Shown: in pieces, positions 25,515-35,888 of the stretch
Layout of the letters: the number at the start of each line of letters is the position of its first letter
Numbering within the stretch: position 1 is the stretch's first letter
Assembly: GCF_002557795.1 (NCBI RefSeq)
Contig: NZ_CP023777.1
Coordinates: 1,178,001-1,242,000, forward strand
Origin: Chitinophaga caeni
Lineage (GTDB): Bacteria; Bacteroidota; Bacteroidia; Chitinophagales; Chitinophagaceae
Length of the DNA: 64,000 bases
Reading direction: 5' to 3'
The notes under the pieces: model-generated
Database searches by the model: none
The model's input: only the letters and a program-made list of their open reading frames with translations
Told to the model about the DNA's origin: nothing
Made by a program: the position numbers and the translations under genes

Positions 25515-27311
25515 TTACCAACCCGGGTTTTGAACCAACTGCTTATCGTTATTGATATCATCTGATGGTATCGGGAATAAATAATGCCTTTTATTGAATA
25601 CCCTGGTTTCAAAAGGCACTACGTTCAAGAAACCTGGCATATCACTATAGATATTTAACCCGTATATGGGGCCATCTTCCGTTTGTTCTGCTATTTTCCA
25701 ACGCCTTACATCGAAGAAACGGTTATTTTCGAAAGCCAGCTCTACACGTCTCTCTTTACGTATAGCGTCACGCATAGCATCTTGACCGTTAGGAGCCGGT
25801 AATTCAGCGGAGCCATAAGTTGGTATACCCGCTCTTTCACGAATTAAATTCAAGTACTTCAGTATATCCGGATTCCCAGGTTCAGATTCATTCAAACATT
25901 CTGCATAGCTCAAATAAATTTCTGCTAACCTTACCAAGATGAGCGTACGGTCATTTACATCCCATTTACCAAGCCCCATTGCTTTCCTGACCACGTACCC
26001 AGTAGTTGTATAATCGCCACCCCCGGTTTGTTTTCCCGAATTCCCAGTATTGTTAAACCTGGTAATGATCTCACCGTATGACTTATTCAACCATAAACTA
26101 CCATCAAAAGTAATATTGACATAAAACCTTGGCTCGCGGTGCGCCCATTGATTATAAATACTCCTTTCTTGCGTGTCATACGGTGTTTTAAAATCCGAGA
26201 AACCTGTTTCTTGGTAACCGGATAATGGATCATCGATGCTTCTACCATTTTCGGTGAAGAAAGCATCCACCATATTTTGGGTAGCGCCTAAGCCGCCGCT
26301 CCCCTTTACATCGCGGGATGCAGCGCCATTATGATAGGGCGTTAGTTCATATTGACGGGGACCGAGAGAGTTGCCTACGCGTGCAAATATTACCTCTGGA
26401 TTCCAGTCGGTTAGGATAGCATCGCGGCAAGAAAGATAGGGATCAAATTGACCTTCAGCATTATTCTTCTTAAATAATGAATAGGTGCCGGGCACGAATT
26501 GGTCAATAAATGATTTGTAAGCATTTGCTGCTTCTTTCCATTTATTGACATCAAAAGTTTGATTAATTAATTGTTTGCCGTCAGGGTTTTTCAGATCGGC
26601 ATAATCAGTATTACCATTAAATAAAGGACTGGCTCCATACATAAATGCATTTGCCCTGAAAGCAAGGGCAGCTCCTTTCGTTACACGGCCGTAATCTTGA
26701 TCATTATTGGGAAATACGGGTAGATTCCCCGATGCGGTTTGCAACTCGCTAGTGATAAAATTTACACATTCCTCGATAGAATTTCTAGGCATTTGCAATG
26801 TTGTATCTACCGGGGCTGCGTTTTCGGGCAGGATAACCACCGGGCCGTAAATACGCAACAGGTAAAAATAATACATTGCCCTAAGCGCTCTCGCTTCTGC
26901 TTTATATTGAGTAATAAGTGCAGGGGAAAGATCCGTGATTTTATCGGCATTCTGCATAAAAACACTTGCAGCACGGATGCCTTTATAAAAATTTCTCCAA
27001 TAATCTCCAACAAAACCGGAGTTAGCATCCCAATTACCGATATTGACTTCATTGGACTGTACGAAAGACCAAACATAATCCGCTTCATCACTTCCCCCGG
27101 TCCATAAACCGGCATTATTATTACCCCCGGGGTTTCTTTGTCCAAACTCATCAGGTACCCTACGGTAAACGTCTGCTAAAAACTTACGGGCCGTTTCCCA
27201 TGTTCTAAATGTTTCTTCGATTGTTAGCCTGTCATCCGGCACTTGATCCAAGAACTTAGAACATGAAGTAAATATGGCCATTGCTAAAAGAATGTATATT
27301 AACTTTTTCAT
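25515..27311 (-). CDS. SusD/RagB-family glycan-binding lipoprotein
   Basis: A 598-residue outer-membrane lipoprotein. I choose ATG 27311 (MKKLIYILLAM..., lipobox FTSC, Cys 17) rather than the first possible ATG 16 codons upstream, which would add a polar basic leader. The SusD pattern is clear: an N-terminal TPR-type helical part (WRNFYKGIRAASVFMQNADKI, AEARALRAMYYFYLLRIYGPVVI) and a C-terminal part with LVRLAEIYLSYAECLNE, LNLIRERAGIP, IRKERRVELAFENNRFFDVRRW and YLFPIP. It covers the SusC pore and binds the glycan. It is the partner of the SusC gene 64 bp upstream. Confidence 0.95.
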   Translation of the reverse strand: MKKLIYILLAMAIFTSCSKFLDQVPDDRLTIEETFRTWETARKFLADVYRRVPDEFGQRNPGGNNNAGLWTGGSDEADYVWSFVQSNEVNIGNWDANSGFVGDYWRNFYKGIRAASVFMQNADKITDLSPALITQYKAEARALRAMYYFYLLRIYGPVVILPENAAPVDTTLQMPRNSIEECVNFITSELQTASGNLPVFPNNDQDYGRVTKGAALAFRANAFMYGASPLFNGNTDYADLKNPDGKQLINQTFDVNKWKEAANAYKSFIDQFVPGTYSLFKKNNAEGQFDPYLSCRDAILTDWNPEVIFARVGNSLGPRQYELTPYHNGAASRDVKGSGGLGATQNMVDAFFTENGRSIDDPLSGYQETGFSDFKTPYDTQERSIYNQWAHREPRFYVNITFDGSLWLNKSYGEIITRFNNTGNSGKQTGGGDYTTTGYVVRKAMGLGKWDVNDRTLILVRLAEIYLSYAECLNESEPGNPDILKYLNLIRERAGIPTYGSAELPAPNGQDAMRDAIRKERRVELAFENNRFFDVRRWKIAEQTEDGPIYGLNIYSDMPGFLNVVPFETRVFNKRHYLFPIPSDDINNDKQLVQNPGW

Positions 27312-27375
27312 CCTAATATTTTTATAATGCTTGCCTCTTGAGGCAGTAAAGTTTTTCAATCAATAAATTTTCCCC

Positions 27376-30300
27376 TTAGAACCTGAGGTTAATACCTAGG
27401 GAAACGGTTCTAACATTCGGATACGAGGTACCATTGCTGGTATTCAATTCAGGATCCCACAATTTGAATTTGCTGATAGTAAATAGATTGATCCCTTGCA
27501 AATAAATCGAAGAATTATGTATACCGAATTTCTTTAGCTTTTCAGAAGGCAAATTATATGCTAACATGGCTGATTTTAACCTCATAAAGCTCATGTCTTT
27601 CACCCACCAATCGCTTGGTTGCGTATTATTCTTGTTGGGCGCTTCCCCGTATGCCAAGCGGGGATAGAAAACATCTTGGCTAGGATTATCAACTGTCCAA
27701 CGATCCGTTGCAATGGCATAAGCGTTCGTTAAGCCACCACCGCTATTAAACGGAATAATTGCAGAACCGCTCAGCATCCTATCTGCATCGGCTGTTCCCT
27801 GGAACAATACTCCGAATACAAAACCTTTATAGCTTAAATCGAAACCGAAACCATAAACGGTAGATGGCACATCGCCTCTCCCAATTCTAGTCATATCATT
27901 GGAATTAATCAATCCATCACCATTCAGATCTTTATACTTAATATCTCCCGGCCTTACCTGGGATTTATCACCTGGCACAGCACTTTTTTGAATTTCATCA
28001 TCAGAAGTAAACAAGCCATCGGATAAATAGCCATACAATGCAAGCACATTGTTGCCCCTGTGCTCCATCCAAGGATATTGCTGTGGAGGCATATCATTCT
28101 CTACCAAGATATCTTTGTTATAAGTAATATTACCCCTCAAGGTTAAACCTACTTGCCCCAATTGCATTCTATACTCGATGTTGGCATCAATCCCCTTGTT
28201 ATCAACAATTCCGAGATTCGCGTATTGTTCATTTTCCAAGCCCATAAAATCTACGTTCGATGCACGTTTTAAGAATATGCCCGTGCGGTGCTCCTTGAAG
28301 AAGTCAACATTCATATTCAACCTATCTTCAAACATCCGTATCTCGATTCCTAAATCCTGCTTATTGGAAACGGACCACTTAACATTTGTTGCGTAGCGAC
28401 TAATATTTATACCATCAACATTATCGAAACTTTTCCCGTATTTATAGGCGCCGCCATAAGTATTTAGGTTGGTGATGTATAAGAATCTTTCAGCGGCAGA
28501 GCCTAGACCGGTATTACCATTTGAATAACGCAGTTTCAGGAAGGAAATAGTCGGTTTTAAAGCACCGAAGAATGACTCGTTCGAAATGACCCAAGCCAAA
28601 CCCATTGCCGGAAAGAAACCGAAACGATTTCCCGGGGCAAATAATTCGGAACCATTATATCCAAAATTAAACTCGGCAAAATATCTTTCGTCGTAAGAGT
28701 AAGTAACCCTTCCTGCTAACCCCAGAGAACGTTCAGGAATTGAACTTATAAAATCGCCCGCCAAAGTATTTGAATAATCGCTTGAATAGAAAAGCGCAAG
28801 GCCCCCAACGCGATGTTTCTTAAAAGCACGATCATAATTCAATGCTGCTTCCGTATAAAATTTGCGGGTCGTCCTCCTTTCTCCATCATTCCTGTCAAAA
28901 CCTAAATATTGATTCCCCGTATACGTTTTAACAAGATTTAAGCTGCCATCTGGTTTGTAAGGTTCATTTTGATCGGGGAAATACGTGTCTTCCCTTTTGC
29001 TACGGGTAATATAATTTTGATTGTATGTATCAAAAGCAAACATCGCGGTAGCGCTTAACCCTTCCGTTATCATGCTCAAATCTTGCGTAGCCCGGATATT
29101 CGAAAACAGTTGATTCCTAAACTCGTTCCTATAACCACGACGGGTAAGATCAGCATAGGGATTCCTGAACCCGCCGTTAGATGATTGACCGGGCACTAAG
29201 CCCCCAGGGTACAAGATTGGGTAGGCGACCGGCGCCGCATCCATCGCGCTCTGAAATATGTCGTGCGTATTGATCCCCGGATAATTGCCATTGGAAAAAT
29301 AGCCTTGAATACCTACATCTAATTTGGTGGTTTTAGTTACGTTCAGGTTAACGTTTGTCGTAAAATTATACCTGTTAAACTTGAGGGATGAATTATACTT
29401 TGCCAAATCATCGGTCTTCAGGAAACCGGTTTCGTTAAAATACCCGAGTGAAATATAATATTGTGCGTTTTCAACACCTCCACTAGCATTAAGATTGGCG
29501 CTCCTGGTATGACCGTATTTATTAAAAACGGCATCCATCCAATCTACATTGGGATAGAGGTAAGGGTCAACTTGATTACGGGTATTTTCAATGTACTCCT
29601 GGGAATATTTCGGATTTTGATCGCGGGTAGTTAAAGCTTCGTTGGCAAGGTTCATATACGTGATGCCATCCAACATTTCAGGGCGCTTTGTAAAGGTATT
29701 TACACCTTCGTTATAGTCGAGGTATATTTGTGGTTTGCCCACTTTCCCCCTTTTCGTTTTAATAATAATAACCCCGTTGGCGCCACGTACGCCATAAACC
29801 GCGGTACCTGCCGCATCTTTCAATACAGTAAAGGACTCTATATCTTCTGGTGAAATATTATTGATCGGCCTTTCTACACCGTCTACCAAGATCAAAGGGT
29901 TCGCGCTATTACCGCCACCGAATGTTGCGATACCTCGAATCCATATATCTGCGGCGCCCTTACCTGGCTCCCCGGTGCGTTGTACACCAACCAGCCCAGC
30001 AACCCTTCCTGCTAATAAAGCGGTAATATCTGATGCAGGTTGTTTTAACTCCGCGGGCTTAATTGTAGATTGTGCGCCTACCAAACTTACTTTACGTTGC
30101 GTACCGAAACCGATAACTGCAAATTCGTCTAATGATTGACTGGAAAGTTTCATCCGGATATTCAAATTCGTTGACTTATCTACAGCAACGATCAACCTTT
30201 CGTATCCAATGTAGCTGAATGCCAGTTTTGCTGCATTACCGGGTACGAGTATTTTGAACTCCCCCTTGACATCCGTGGTAGTCATAGTCGTGCTGCCTTG

Positions 30301-30756
30301 TACAGCAACGCTTACGCCGGGCAGGGGAATACCTTTTTCATCAACCACCTTACCGCTGATGGTCATATCCTGCGCAGCAAGGGTATTCCCGGCACCAAGG
30401 GCATTACCGGGTTTCGGTTTATTAATTACAACAATATTATTCACTTCCTCGAAAGCCAATGCATGTTGTGTTAAAAGCGCGGCTAGCACCTTATCTAACC
30501 GTTGTTTTTTGAAAGAGATCTTTTCAACGCGGTAAGATCTTAGCAATTGCTTATCGTAAGCAAAAGTTACTTTTGTGTTCGCGTGGATTTTCTCAATAGC
30601 AGACTCTAGGGTTCCATCCCGTAGCGAAATCGTAACATTGGTTTTCGTAAGGACTTGCCCATGCCCAGCGTAGGCGGGGAAAAATGTGGCACATCCTGCT
30701 AAGAAAAACGCGATAGCAACAACGCGATTCCTGAGCGTTTGAATCAATTTTTTCAT
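27376..30756 (-). CDS. SusC/RagA-family TonB-linked outer-membrane transporter with STN domain
   Basis: A protein of about 1126 residues. After a signal peptide it has an STN (secretin/TonB N-terminal) domain (about 40-110), a carboxypeptidase-regulatory domain (about 125-205; ISGKVVDEKGIPLPGVSVAVQGS), the plug with the SusC signature (PLILVDGVERPINNISPEDIESFTVLKDAAGTAVYGVRGANGVIIIKTK) and the long barrel ending LGINLRF. The STN domain fits signalling to the FecR anti-sigma factor encoded just upstream. With SusD it should import mannan oligosaccharides through the outer membrane. ATG 30771 is an alternative start five codons earlier. Confidence 0.95.
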   Translation of the reverse strand: MKKLIQTLRNRVVAIAFFLAGCATFFPAYAGHGQVLTKTNVTISLRDGTLESAIEKIHANTKVTFAYDKQLLRSYRVEKISFKKQRLDKVLAALLTQHALAFEEVNNIVVINKPKPGNALGAGNTLAAQDMTISGKVVDEKGIPLPGVSVAVQGSTTMTTTDVKGEFKILVPGNAAKLAFSYIGYERLIVAVDKSTNLNIRMKLSSQSLDEFAVIGFGTQRKVSLVGAQSTIKPAELKQPASDITALLAGRVAGLVGVQRTGEPGKGAADIWIRGIATFGGGNSANPLILVDGVERPINNISPEDIESFTVLKDAAGTAVYGVRGANGVIIIKTKRGKVGKPQIYLDYNEGVNTFTKRPEMLDGITYMNLANEALTTRDQNPKYSQEYIENTRNQVDPYLYPNVDWMDAVFNKYGHTRSANLNASGGVENAQYYISLGYFNETGFLKTDDLAKYNSSLKFNRYNFTTNVNLNVTKTTKLDVGIQGYFSNGNYPGINTHDIFQSAMDAAPVAYPILYPGGLVPGQSSNGGFRNPYADLTRRGYRNEFRNQLFSNIRATQDLSMITEGLSATAMFAFDTYNQNYITRSKREDTYFPDQNEPYKPDGSLNLVKTYTGNQYLGFDRNDGERRTTRKFYTEAALNYDRAFKKHRVGGLALFYSSDYSNTLAGDFISSIPERSLGLAGRVTYSYDERYFAEFNFGYNGSELFAPGNRFGFFPAMGLAWVISNESFFGALKPTISFLKLRYSNGNTGLGSAAERFLYITNLNTYGGAYKYGKSFDNVDGINISRYATNVKWSVSNKQDLGIEIRMFEDRLNMNVDFFKEHRTGIFLKRASNVDFMGLENEQYANLGIVDNKGIDANIEYRMQLGQVGLTLRGNITYNKDILVENDMPPQQYPWMEHRGNNVLALYGYLSDGLFTSDDEIQKSAVPGDKSQVRPGDIKYKDLNGDGLINSNDMTRIGRGDVPSTVYGFGFDLSYKGFVFGVLFQGTADADRMLSGSAIIPFNSGGGLTNAYAIATDRWTVDNPSQDVFYPRLAYGEAPNKNNTQPSDWWVKDMSFMRLKSAMLAYNLPSEKLKKFGIHNSSIYLQGINLFTISKFKLWDPELNTSNGTSYPNVRTVSLGINLRF

Positions 30757-30813
30757 ACGTAGTTTAGGCATTTAATGTTATGGCGATCAGTCGTGGACCA
30801 GCGCACAATTCAG

Positions 30814-31740
30814 TTAATACATCGTGATTTGGTTCTCGTGAATAGAAATTTTTAGTCTGTGAATAGCCGCGAGCACTTCCGCGGCTTTTATAGGATCCAT
30901 GGAGGTAGAGAGCTCGGTTGTATAACGTGTCATTTTCACTTTCTCGGAGGTAGTGATTATTTTGATACCGAATTGCTTTTCTACCAGGTAAATCATCTCT
31001 TCGAAACTGGCATCGTTCAATATCAATTTTCCAGATTTCCAACCCAAAGTGGCAGGGTCAAATCTTTCTACAGTTACCGTGGAAATATCTTTATGTAATA
31101 CAAATGATTGATCTTTATTTAAAATAGTTGCCCCATGTTCTGGCATCTCCACTTTAACCTTACCCGAAACAACACCCACCGTCATTTTTGACAATCCTTC
31201 GTAGGCAGTAATGTTAAAGGCCGTGCCGAGTACGGTGGTTTTAATCGACCCGTTTTCCACGGTAAAACGATGCTGCTCATCGCGGGCCGCCTCAACATAA
31301 ATCTCACCATCCAAGAGTTCTACCTGGCGATTTTTAACAAAATTCCGGGGTATTCTTACCCTGGTGCCTGCATTTACAACTAATTGGGAGCCGTCTTCCA
31401 ACAAAATATTCTTGTATTCCCCGTTATTGGTAATAATCTCTGTATATGGCTGATGGCGAAGGAAGAAAAATGTACAAACTGCTACCAGGAGCGCTGCCGC
31501 TGCTGCCGACCATTTAAAAGAAGCGCTCAAGTAAAAGGATTTAGCAACTTTAATTTGCGGAGAAATGGTATTCCATATTTCAAGGCGGATCTTTTCTTCT
31601 TCCTGCCTATCTTTAAAAACCGCTACCGGTGGGTCTTGATCGAAGGAATCGTACCATTGATCAACAATTACGTTTTCCTGTTCGGGCGTTTTCCCGAGCA
31701 AGTAATTGCTGAATAGTTTTTTGATTTTAGAGACTTCCAA
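30814..31740 (-). CDS. FecR-family anti-sigma factor
   Basis: A 308-residue inner-membrane protein: a cytoplasmic N-terminal domain (about 1-80), one TM (about 84-102) and a periplasmic FecR domain (EIITNNGEYKNILLEDGSQLVVNAGTRVRIP..., DGEIYVEAARDEQHRFTVENGSIKTTVLGTAFNI). A C-terminal STN-like region (LILNDASFEEMIYLVEKQFGIKI) resembles the DUF4974 domain. It should hold the ECF sigma factor encoded upstream until the STN domain of the SusC protein reports substrate. Confidence 0.92.
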   Translation of the reverse strand: MEVSKIKKLFSNYLLGKTPEQENVIVDQWYDSFDQDPPVAVFKDRQEEEKIRLEIWNTISPQIKVAKSFYLSASFKWSAAAAALLVAVCTFFFLRHQPYTEIITNNGEYKNILLEDGSQLVVNAGTRVRIPRNFVKNRQVELLDGEIYVEAARDEQHRFTVENGSIKTTVLGTAFNITAYEGLSKMTVGVVSGKVKVEMPEHGATILNKDQSFVLHKDISTVTVERFDPATLGWKSGKLILNDASFEEMIYLVEKQFGIKIITTSEKVKMTRYTTELSTSMDPIKAAEVLAAIHRLKISIHENQITMY

Positions 31741-31811
31741 TATGCACGTTTTAGTACCTTATCTAGAAAATGAAGGTTTAGTACTAGACGAAGGATAAAT
31801 TTTTCAAAAAA

Positions 31812-32405
31812 TTATTGGATAGGTAGGAAAAGGAGGACTAGCAACCAAGCCCATTCCCCGGCATCATTGGCATGCAATGCCGACCGTAACCGTTTTAAAG
31901 CTTCGGTAAGTTGGTTTTTTACGGTTTGCTCGGATAAGTTTAATTGCTTGGCAATATCGGCTATAGATAAATCTTCTTCCCTGCTCATGCGGAAAACTTG
32001 CTGCATCCGGGTAGGCAGTCTTGATATGGCAGCTTCTATCGAAGCTTTTAACTCCTTGGTTTCGACAGTTTCATGGTTAAGTTCGCCCGAAAGCACTTCC
32101 AGGTAATCTATCTTCTTTATTTCTTTTGCTTGGAATGCATAATGACTAATAACCCTGTACTTGACCGCTGTATATAAATACTTTGCAATATCTCCTTCTT
32201 CTTTAATTTCAACTTTATGCCTCCTGTTCCAAAAGCTGATCATCACCTCTTGAATAATGTCTTTCGCCTCGTCCTGATCCACCCTTTGGCAAGCCTTTAT
32301 ATAAAGTGTTTTCCAGTATTTATCGTACAACAGTTCGAAAGCTGCTGTATCGTCTTCTTTTAAAGACTGAATTAATGCACCGTCACTGTTCCGTTTTTCA
32401 TACAT
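31812..32405 (-). CDS. ECF RNA polymerase sigma-70 factor (Bacteroidota type)
   Basis: A 197-residue ECF sigma factor. Region 2 is seen in FELLYDKYWKTLYIKACQRV and EAKDIIQEVMISFWNRR; region 4 in RLPTRMQQVFRMSREEDLSIADIAKQLNLSEQTVKNQLTEALKRLR. A short hydrophobic tail (WAWLLVLLFLPI) is at the C-terminus. It heads the sigma/FecR/SusC/SusD/GH76 run and most likely drives the transport genes when mannan-type substrate is sensed. Confidence 0.93.
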   Translation of the reverse strand: MYEKRNSDGALIQSLKEDDTAAFELLYDKYWKTLYIKACQRVDQDEAKDIIQEVMISFWNRRHKVEIKEEGDIAKYLYTAVKYRVISHYAFQAKEIKKIDYLEVLSGELNHETVETKELKASIEAAISRLPTRMQQVFRMSREEDLSIADIAKQLNLSEQTVKNQLTEALKRLRSALHANDAGEWAWLLVLLFLPIQ

Positions 32406-32547
32406 TTTCCGAAAATTAGCTGGGACGATTTCCGTCGTGAAAAAACGTTATAATTTCTATACCGGGATCAAATATATACTTTCAATACAGATTATCGTAA
32501 GCTTTTTCCCCGTTCTCAAAGGATTGATCGCCATATGAAACCTGCTT

Positions 32548-33495
32548 TTACCGGTTTTCGTATATTTTTAATTCTTTCCCCGCTTGTTTATAAGTTTCTG
32601 CTTCATAAGCATTTACAACCTCTATGATACTTTGAACGGCATGATAATAAAATCCCGGGGTAATGTGTTCAAATTCATCACTTGCCCTATGGTAATCAGG
32701 GTGATCTTCAACTCCAAAATATAAAAATGGAATGCCGATTTGATGAAATTCATAATGATCGCTTTGGTTAGTCCAATCATCATGCCCGCTACCGGGTAGG
32801 TCATGACCGCACAGTAATTTCACCGGGCTTTTTACGGCCGCCGCTTGCACTATTGAGCGTAATGCCGGGTAATGTTGCGTTCCACAAACATATAATTCAT
32901 TTTTGTCATTATGGCTTACCATGTCCATATTGATATTCAGGACAATCCTGTTTTTGGATACCGGCAATTGCCTGGTAAAGGCTGCGGCGCCTTGTAGACC
33001 CATTTCTTCGGCATCAAGCGCTGCGAAGATCATGGAGTAGAGCGGGGGATTTTGCTTGAAATATGCAGCCATCGCTAACATGGCCCCAACCCCGGAGGCA
33101 TTATCATCAGCGCCATTATAAATACTATCTGCTTCCGGGGAACCCTTCCGAATGCCCAGGTGATCGTAATGGGCAGAAATTACTATCACGCTGTCCAACT
33201 TGCCTTTAATATATCCGTACAAGTTTGTACCCATCAACTTTTCATCCCTTCTTTGGAAATAGAAAGCCTGTTCGTATGTATTATGAAATTGGGAAAGCCC
33301 GATCTGCTTGAAGCGATCCAGTATATAAAATTGTGCGAGCCGGTTACCCCTGGTGCCCGTTCTGCGGCCTTCATACTTATCGGAAGAAAGCGTCGCAATA
33401 TCTTTCATCAACAATGATGAATCAATATCGGGCAAAGATTGCGCAAAAAGAGAGGTGCCCAATAGCAGGAAGTAAACCAGGTATATGTATCTCAT
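32548..33495 (-). CDS. M28 family zinc aminopeptidase
   Basis: A 315-residue exported peptidase (signal peptide 1-18, cleaved after LFA). Metal ligands and catalytic residues of the M28 family are visible: SAHYDHLG (H109, D111), GADDNASG (D130/D131), the Glu pair in DAEEMGLQG and MDMVS. The distal His is probably in HRASDEF. It resembles single-domain M28 peptidases that act on peptides in the periplasm. It lies 80 bp after feoB on the same strand; there is no clear functional link. Confidence 0.9.
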   Translation of the reverse strand: MRYIYLVYFLLLGTSLFAQSLPDIDSSLLMKDIATLSSDKYEGRRTGTRGNRLAQFYILDRFKQIGLSQFHNTYEQAFYFQRRDEKLMGTNLYGYIKGKLDSVIVISAHYDHLGIRKGSPEADSIYNGADDNASGVGAMLAMAAYFKQNPPLYSMIFAALDAEEMGLQGAAAFTRQLPVSKNRIVLNINMDMVSHNDKNELYVCGTQHYPALRSIVQAAAVKSPVKLLCGHDLPGSGHDDWTNQSDHYEFHQIGIPFLYFGVEDHPDYHRASDEFEHITPGFYYHAVQSIIEVVNAYEAETYKQAGKELKIYENR

Positions 33496-33575
33496 ATGAT
33501 CGCGAATTTACACGGCATAAAAGATACGTAGATTATACCAAAAAGAAATTAAACCGAAGCCAGGTCGTATACCCC

Positions 33576-35705
33576 TTATTTGAACAATTGAAAAATTATC
33601 AAACTGGAAACGTAAGCCAATACGGTCATATACACAAATTGAATTACCGGGAATTTCCAGGACTTGGTCTCTCTTTTTACAATTGCCAAGGTACTCATAC
33701 ACTGCATGGCGAATGCATAGAAAAGCATTAAGGATAGACCCGCGCCGAGAGTGTATACCGGCCTGCCGTCTTTCCAAGTAGCAGCTTCCATCTTCTCGCG
33801 CAAGGTGGCATCGTTTTCATCCGCATCTTCTCCAACACTGTATAAAGTGGCCATTGTTCCTACGAAAACTTCGCGTGCGGCAAATGAGGTAATTAGCGCG
33901 ATACCGATTTTCCAATCAAATCCCAATGGCCTGATGGCGGGTTCTATTGCATGCCCCAGGATACCGGCATATGAATTGGCTAATTTTTCGGATTGGAACG
34001 ATTTCTCTATCTCGGCTCTTATCGAATCAGTGCTGGCTTGTTCTATTAAAGGTTCAAATTTGGCATGCACCGCGTCCATCTTTTTAGATGGCCCATAAGA
34101 AGCTAAGAACCATAATATTATAGAAATTACCATGATAACCTTCCCGGCATCTGTAATAAATATCTTCGCCTTTTCTACCATGGTTGTACCCACATTTTTC
34201 CAACGTGGCGCCCTATAGTCGGGCAGCTCCATGATGAAATAACTCTTTTCCTTGATCCGGATAAGCCATTTAAGCACCGCGGCAATCATGATAGCCATGA
34301 TGAAGCCTAATAAATATAGCCCCATCATTACCAAACCTTGTAAACTCAGGAAGCCCAAGATCGTTTTAGAAGGAATCACTAAAGCGATCATGATGGTATA
34401 AATCGGCAAGCGCGCGGAGCAGCTCATCAAAGGCGTAACCAAGATCGTGATCAGCCTTTCCTTGCGGTTTTCTATATTCCGCGTAGCCATAATCGCGGGC
34501 ACGGCACAAGCCACGCCACTTATTAACGGCATAACTGATTTACCATTCAAACCAACCTGCCTCATCAGGCGATCGGTCAAAAAGCTGATCCTCGCCATGT
34601 AGCCCGTGTCCTCCAAAATGGTGATCAAACCGAATAATATCATGATTTGGGGTATAAAGACCGCGATCCCTCCAAGACCGGCTATTACACCATTGATTAA
34701 CAAATCACTAAAATTATTGCTTGGTAATATGTCGGTCAACCATCCACCCAATGAGCCAAAACCGGCTTCAATTACATCCATGGGGTAGGAGGCGAACCAG
34801 AAGATACTTTGGAAAAGTAAAAACATGACTACCAATAATATCACATAACCCCAGGTGCGATGTAATAGTATGTTATCGATCCTTTCTGTTTGAAGCTGTT
34901 TTTGAAACGGCGCCGTTTCTACTACCGCGGCCTTCATTACATGCTTGATTCTCGCGAAACGTTGCATGATTTCTTCAGCCTGCACCTTGGTTTTATTGAA
35001 TTGGTTATTTTTTATGGAGTCCCCGATTACTTTTTTTTGCGAACCGGATAAAAATGTTAACTCTTCGTAGTTAACCGCAACATGTAAAGCTGCATAATCA
35101 CTTGAAGTTGGGAAAACTTCCTTAACATCATGGATAACATTTGATGCAAGAGATTGATTATCAATAAAATCTCTCGCCGGCGCTCCAAATTTTTCACTAG
35201 CCAGCAATTCAATATTCTTTCTTAATTCCGCCATCCCCTTATTTTTCCGGGGATTAATGGCCACCACCGGAACACCCAATTCCCTCTCCAGCCCCGGCAA
35301 ATCGATTTCCACGCCTTTGGATTTGGCCAAATCCATCATGGTGAGCGCTATAATAATGGGAATTTTAAGGTCAATAATTTGGGAGCAGAACAGGAGGTTT
35401 CTTTTAAGGTTGGAAGCATCGGCTATAACCAGGATCATATCTGGTTTGTCCCTGTTTTGCGGATTAATCAATACATCATAAGTCACGAACTCATCGGCAC
35501 TCTTTGGGTATAAGCTATATGTACCGGGTAAATCGATAATGTTCGCAGTTAGATTTGGAGAAATCTTCGCGGAGCCTGTTTTCTTATCAACCGTAACGCC
35601 AGGAAAATTACTAACTTTTTGATTTAAACCCGTTAATACGTTAAACAGAGAGCTTTTACCACTGTTAGGGTTACCTACCAGTGCAATATTTAATGGTGCC
35701 TGCAT
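33576..35705 (-). CDS. feoB: Ferrous iron transport protein B
   Basis: A 709-residue Fe(II) transporter of the inner membrane. The N-terminal G domain has G1 GNPNSGKSS (11-19), G3 DLPGTYSL, G4-like TMMDLAKS and a helical GDI-like region (to about 270). The membrane part has the Gate motifs (GLGGIAVFIPQIMILFGLITILEDTGYMAR; SGVACAVPAIMATR; SCSARLPIYT). Length is typical. No feoA adjoins it; a feoA gene is found about 22 kb away in this window. Confidence 0.95.
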   Translation of the reverse strand: MQAPLNIALVGNPNSGKSSLFNVLTGLNQKVSNFPGVTVDKKTGSAKISPNLTANIIDLPGTYSLYPKSADEFVTYDVLINPQNRDKPDMILVIADASNLKRNLLFCSQIIDLKIPIIIALTMMDLAKSKGVEIDLPGLERELGVPVVAINPRKNKGMAELRKNIELLASEKFGAPARDFIDNQSLASNVIHDVKEVFPTSSDYAALHVAVNYEELTFLSGSQKKVIGDSIKNNQFNKTKVQAEEIMQRFARIKHVMKAAVVETAPFQKQLQTERIDNILLHRTWGYVILLVVMFLLFQSIFWFASYPMDVIEAGFGSLGGWLTDILPSNNFSDLLINGVIAGLGGIAVFIPQIMILFGLITILEDTGYMARISFLTDRLMRQVGLNGKSVMPLISGVACAVPAIMATRNIENRKERLITILVTPLMSCSARLPIYTIMIALVIPSKTILGFLSLQGLVMMGLYLLGFIMAIMIAAVLKWLIRIKEKSYFIMELPDYRAPRWKNVGTTMVEKAKIFITDAGKVIMVISIILWFLASYGPSKKMDAVHAKFEPLIEQASTDSIRAEIEKSFQSEKLANSYAGILGHAIEPAIRPLGFDWKIGIALITSFAAREVFVGTMATLYSVGEDADENDATLREKMEAATWKDGRPVYTLGAGLSLMLFYAFAMQCMSTLAIVKRETKSWKFPVIQFVYMTVLAYVSSLIIFQLFK

Positions 35706-35831
35706 TCCTTTCCTAGTTCTCTAAATTTTTTGAATACCGCAAATTTACTGATTAATTGTCCTGGCAGATGCTCAAATCGGGAAAAAAGGATTTGCGGACC
35801 TGTTTTTAACAGTATTTTTTGCCCAAAAAAG

Positions 35832-35855
35832 AAAAAACCGCAGTAGAAACTGCGG
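35832..35855 (-). terminator. Rho-independent terminator of the padR-pspC operon
   Basis: CCGCAGT, AGAA loop, ACTGCGG with A6 on the left, giving a U-run on the minus-strand transcript 34 bp after the PspC gene. Confidence 0.8.
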
Positions 35856-35888
35856 CTGGCTGAGCTATTTTTCTAAACTTATTGTGAA

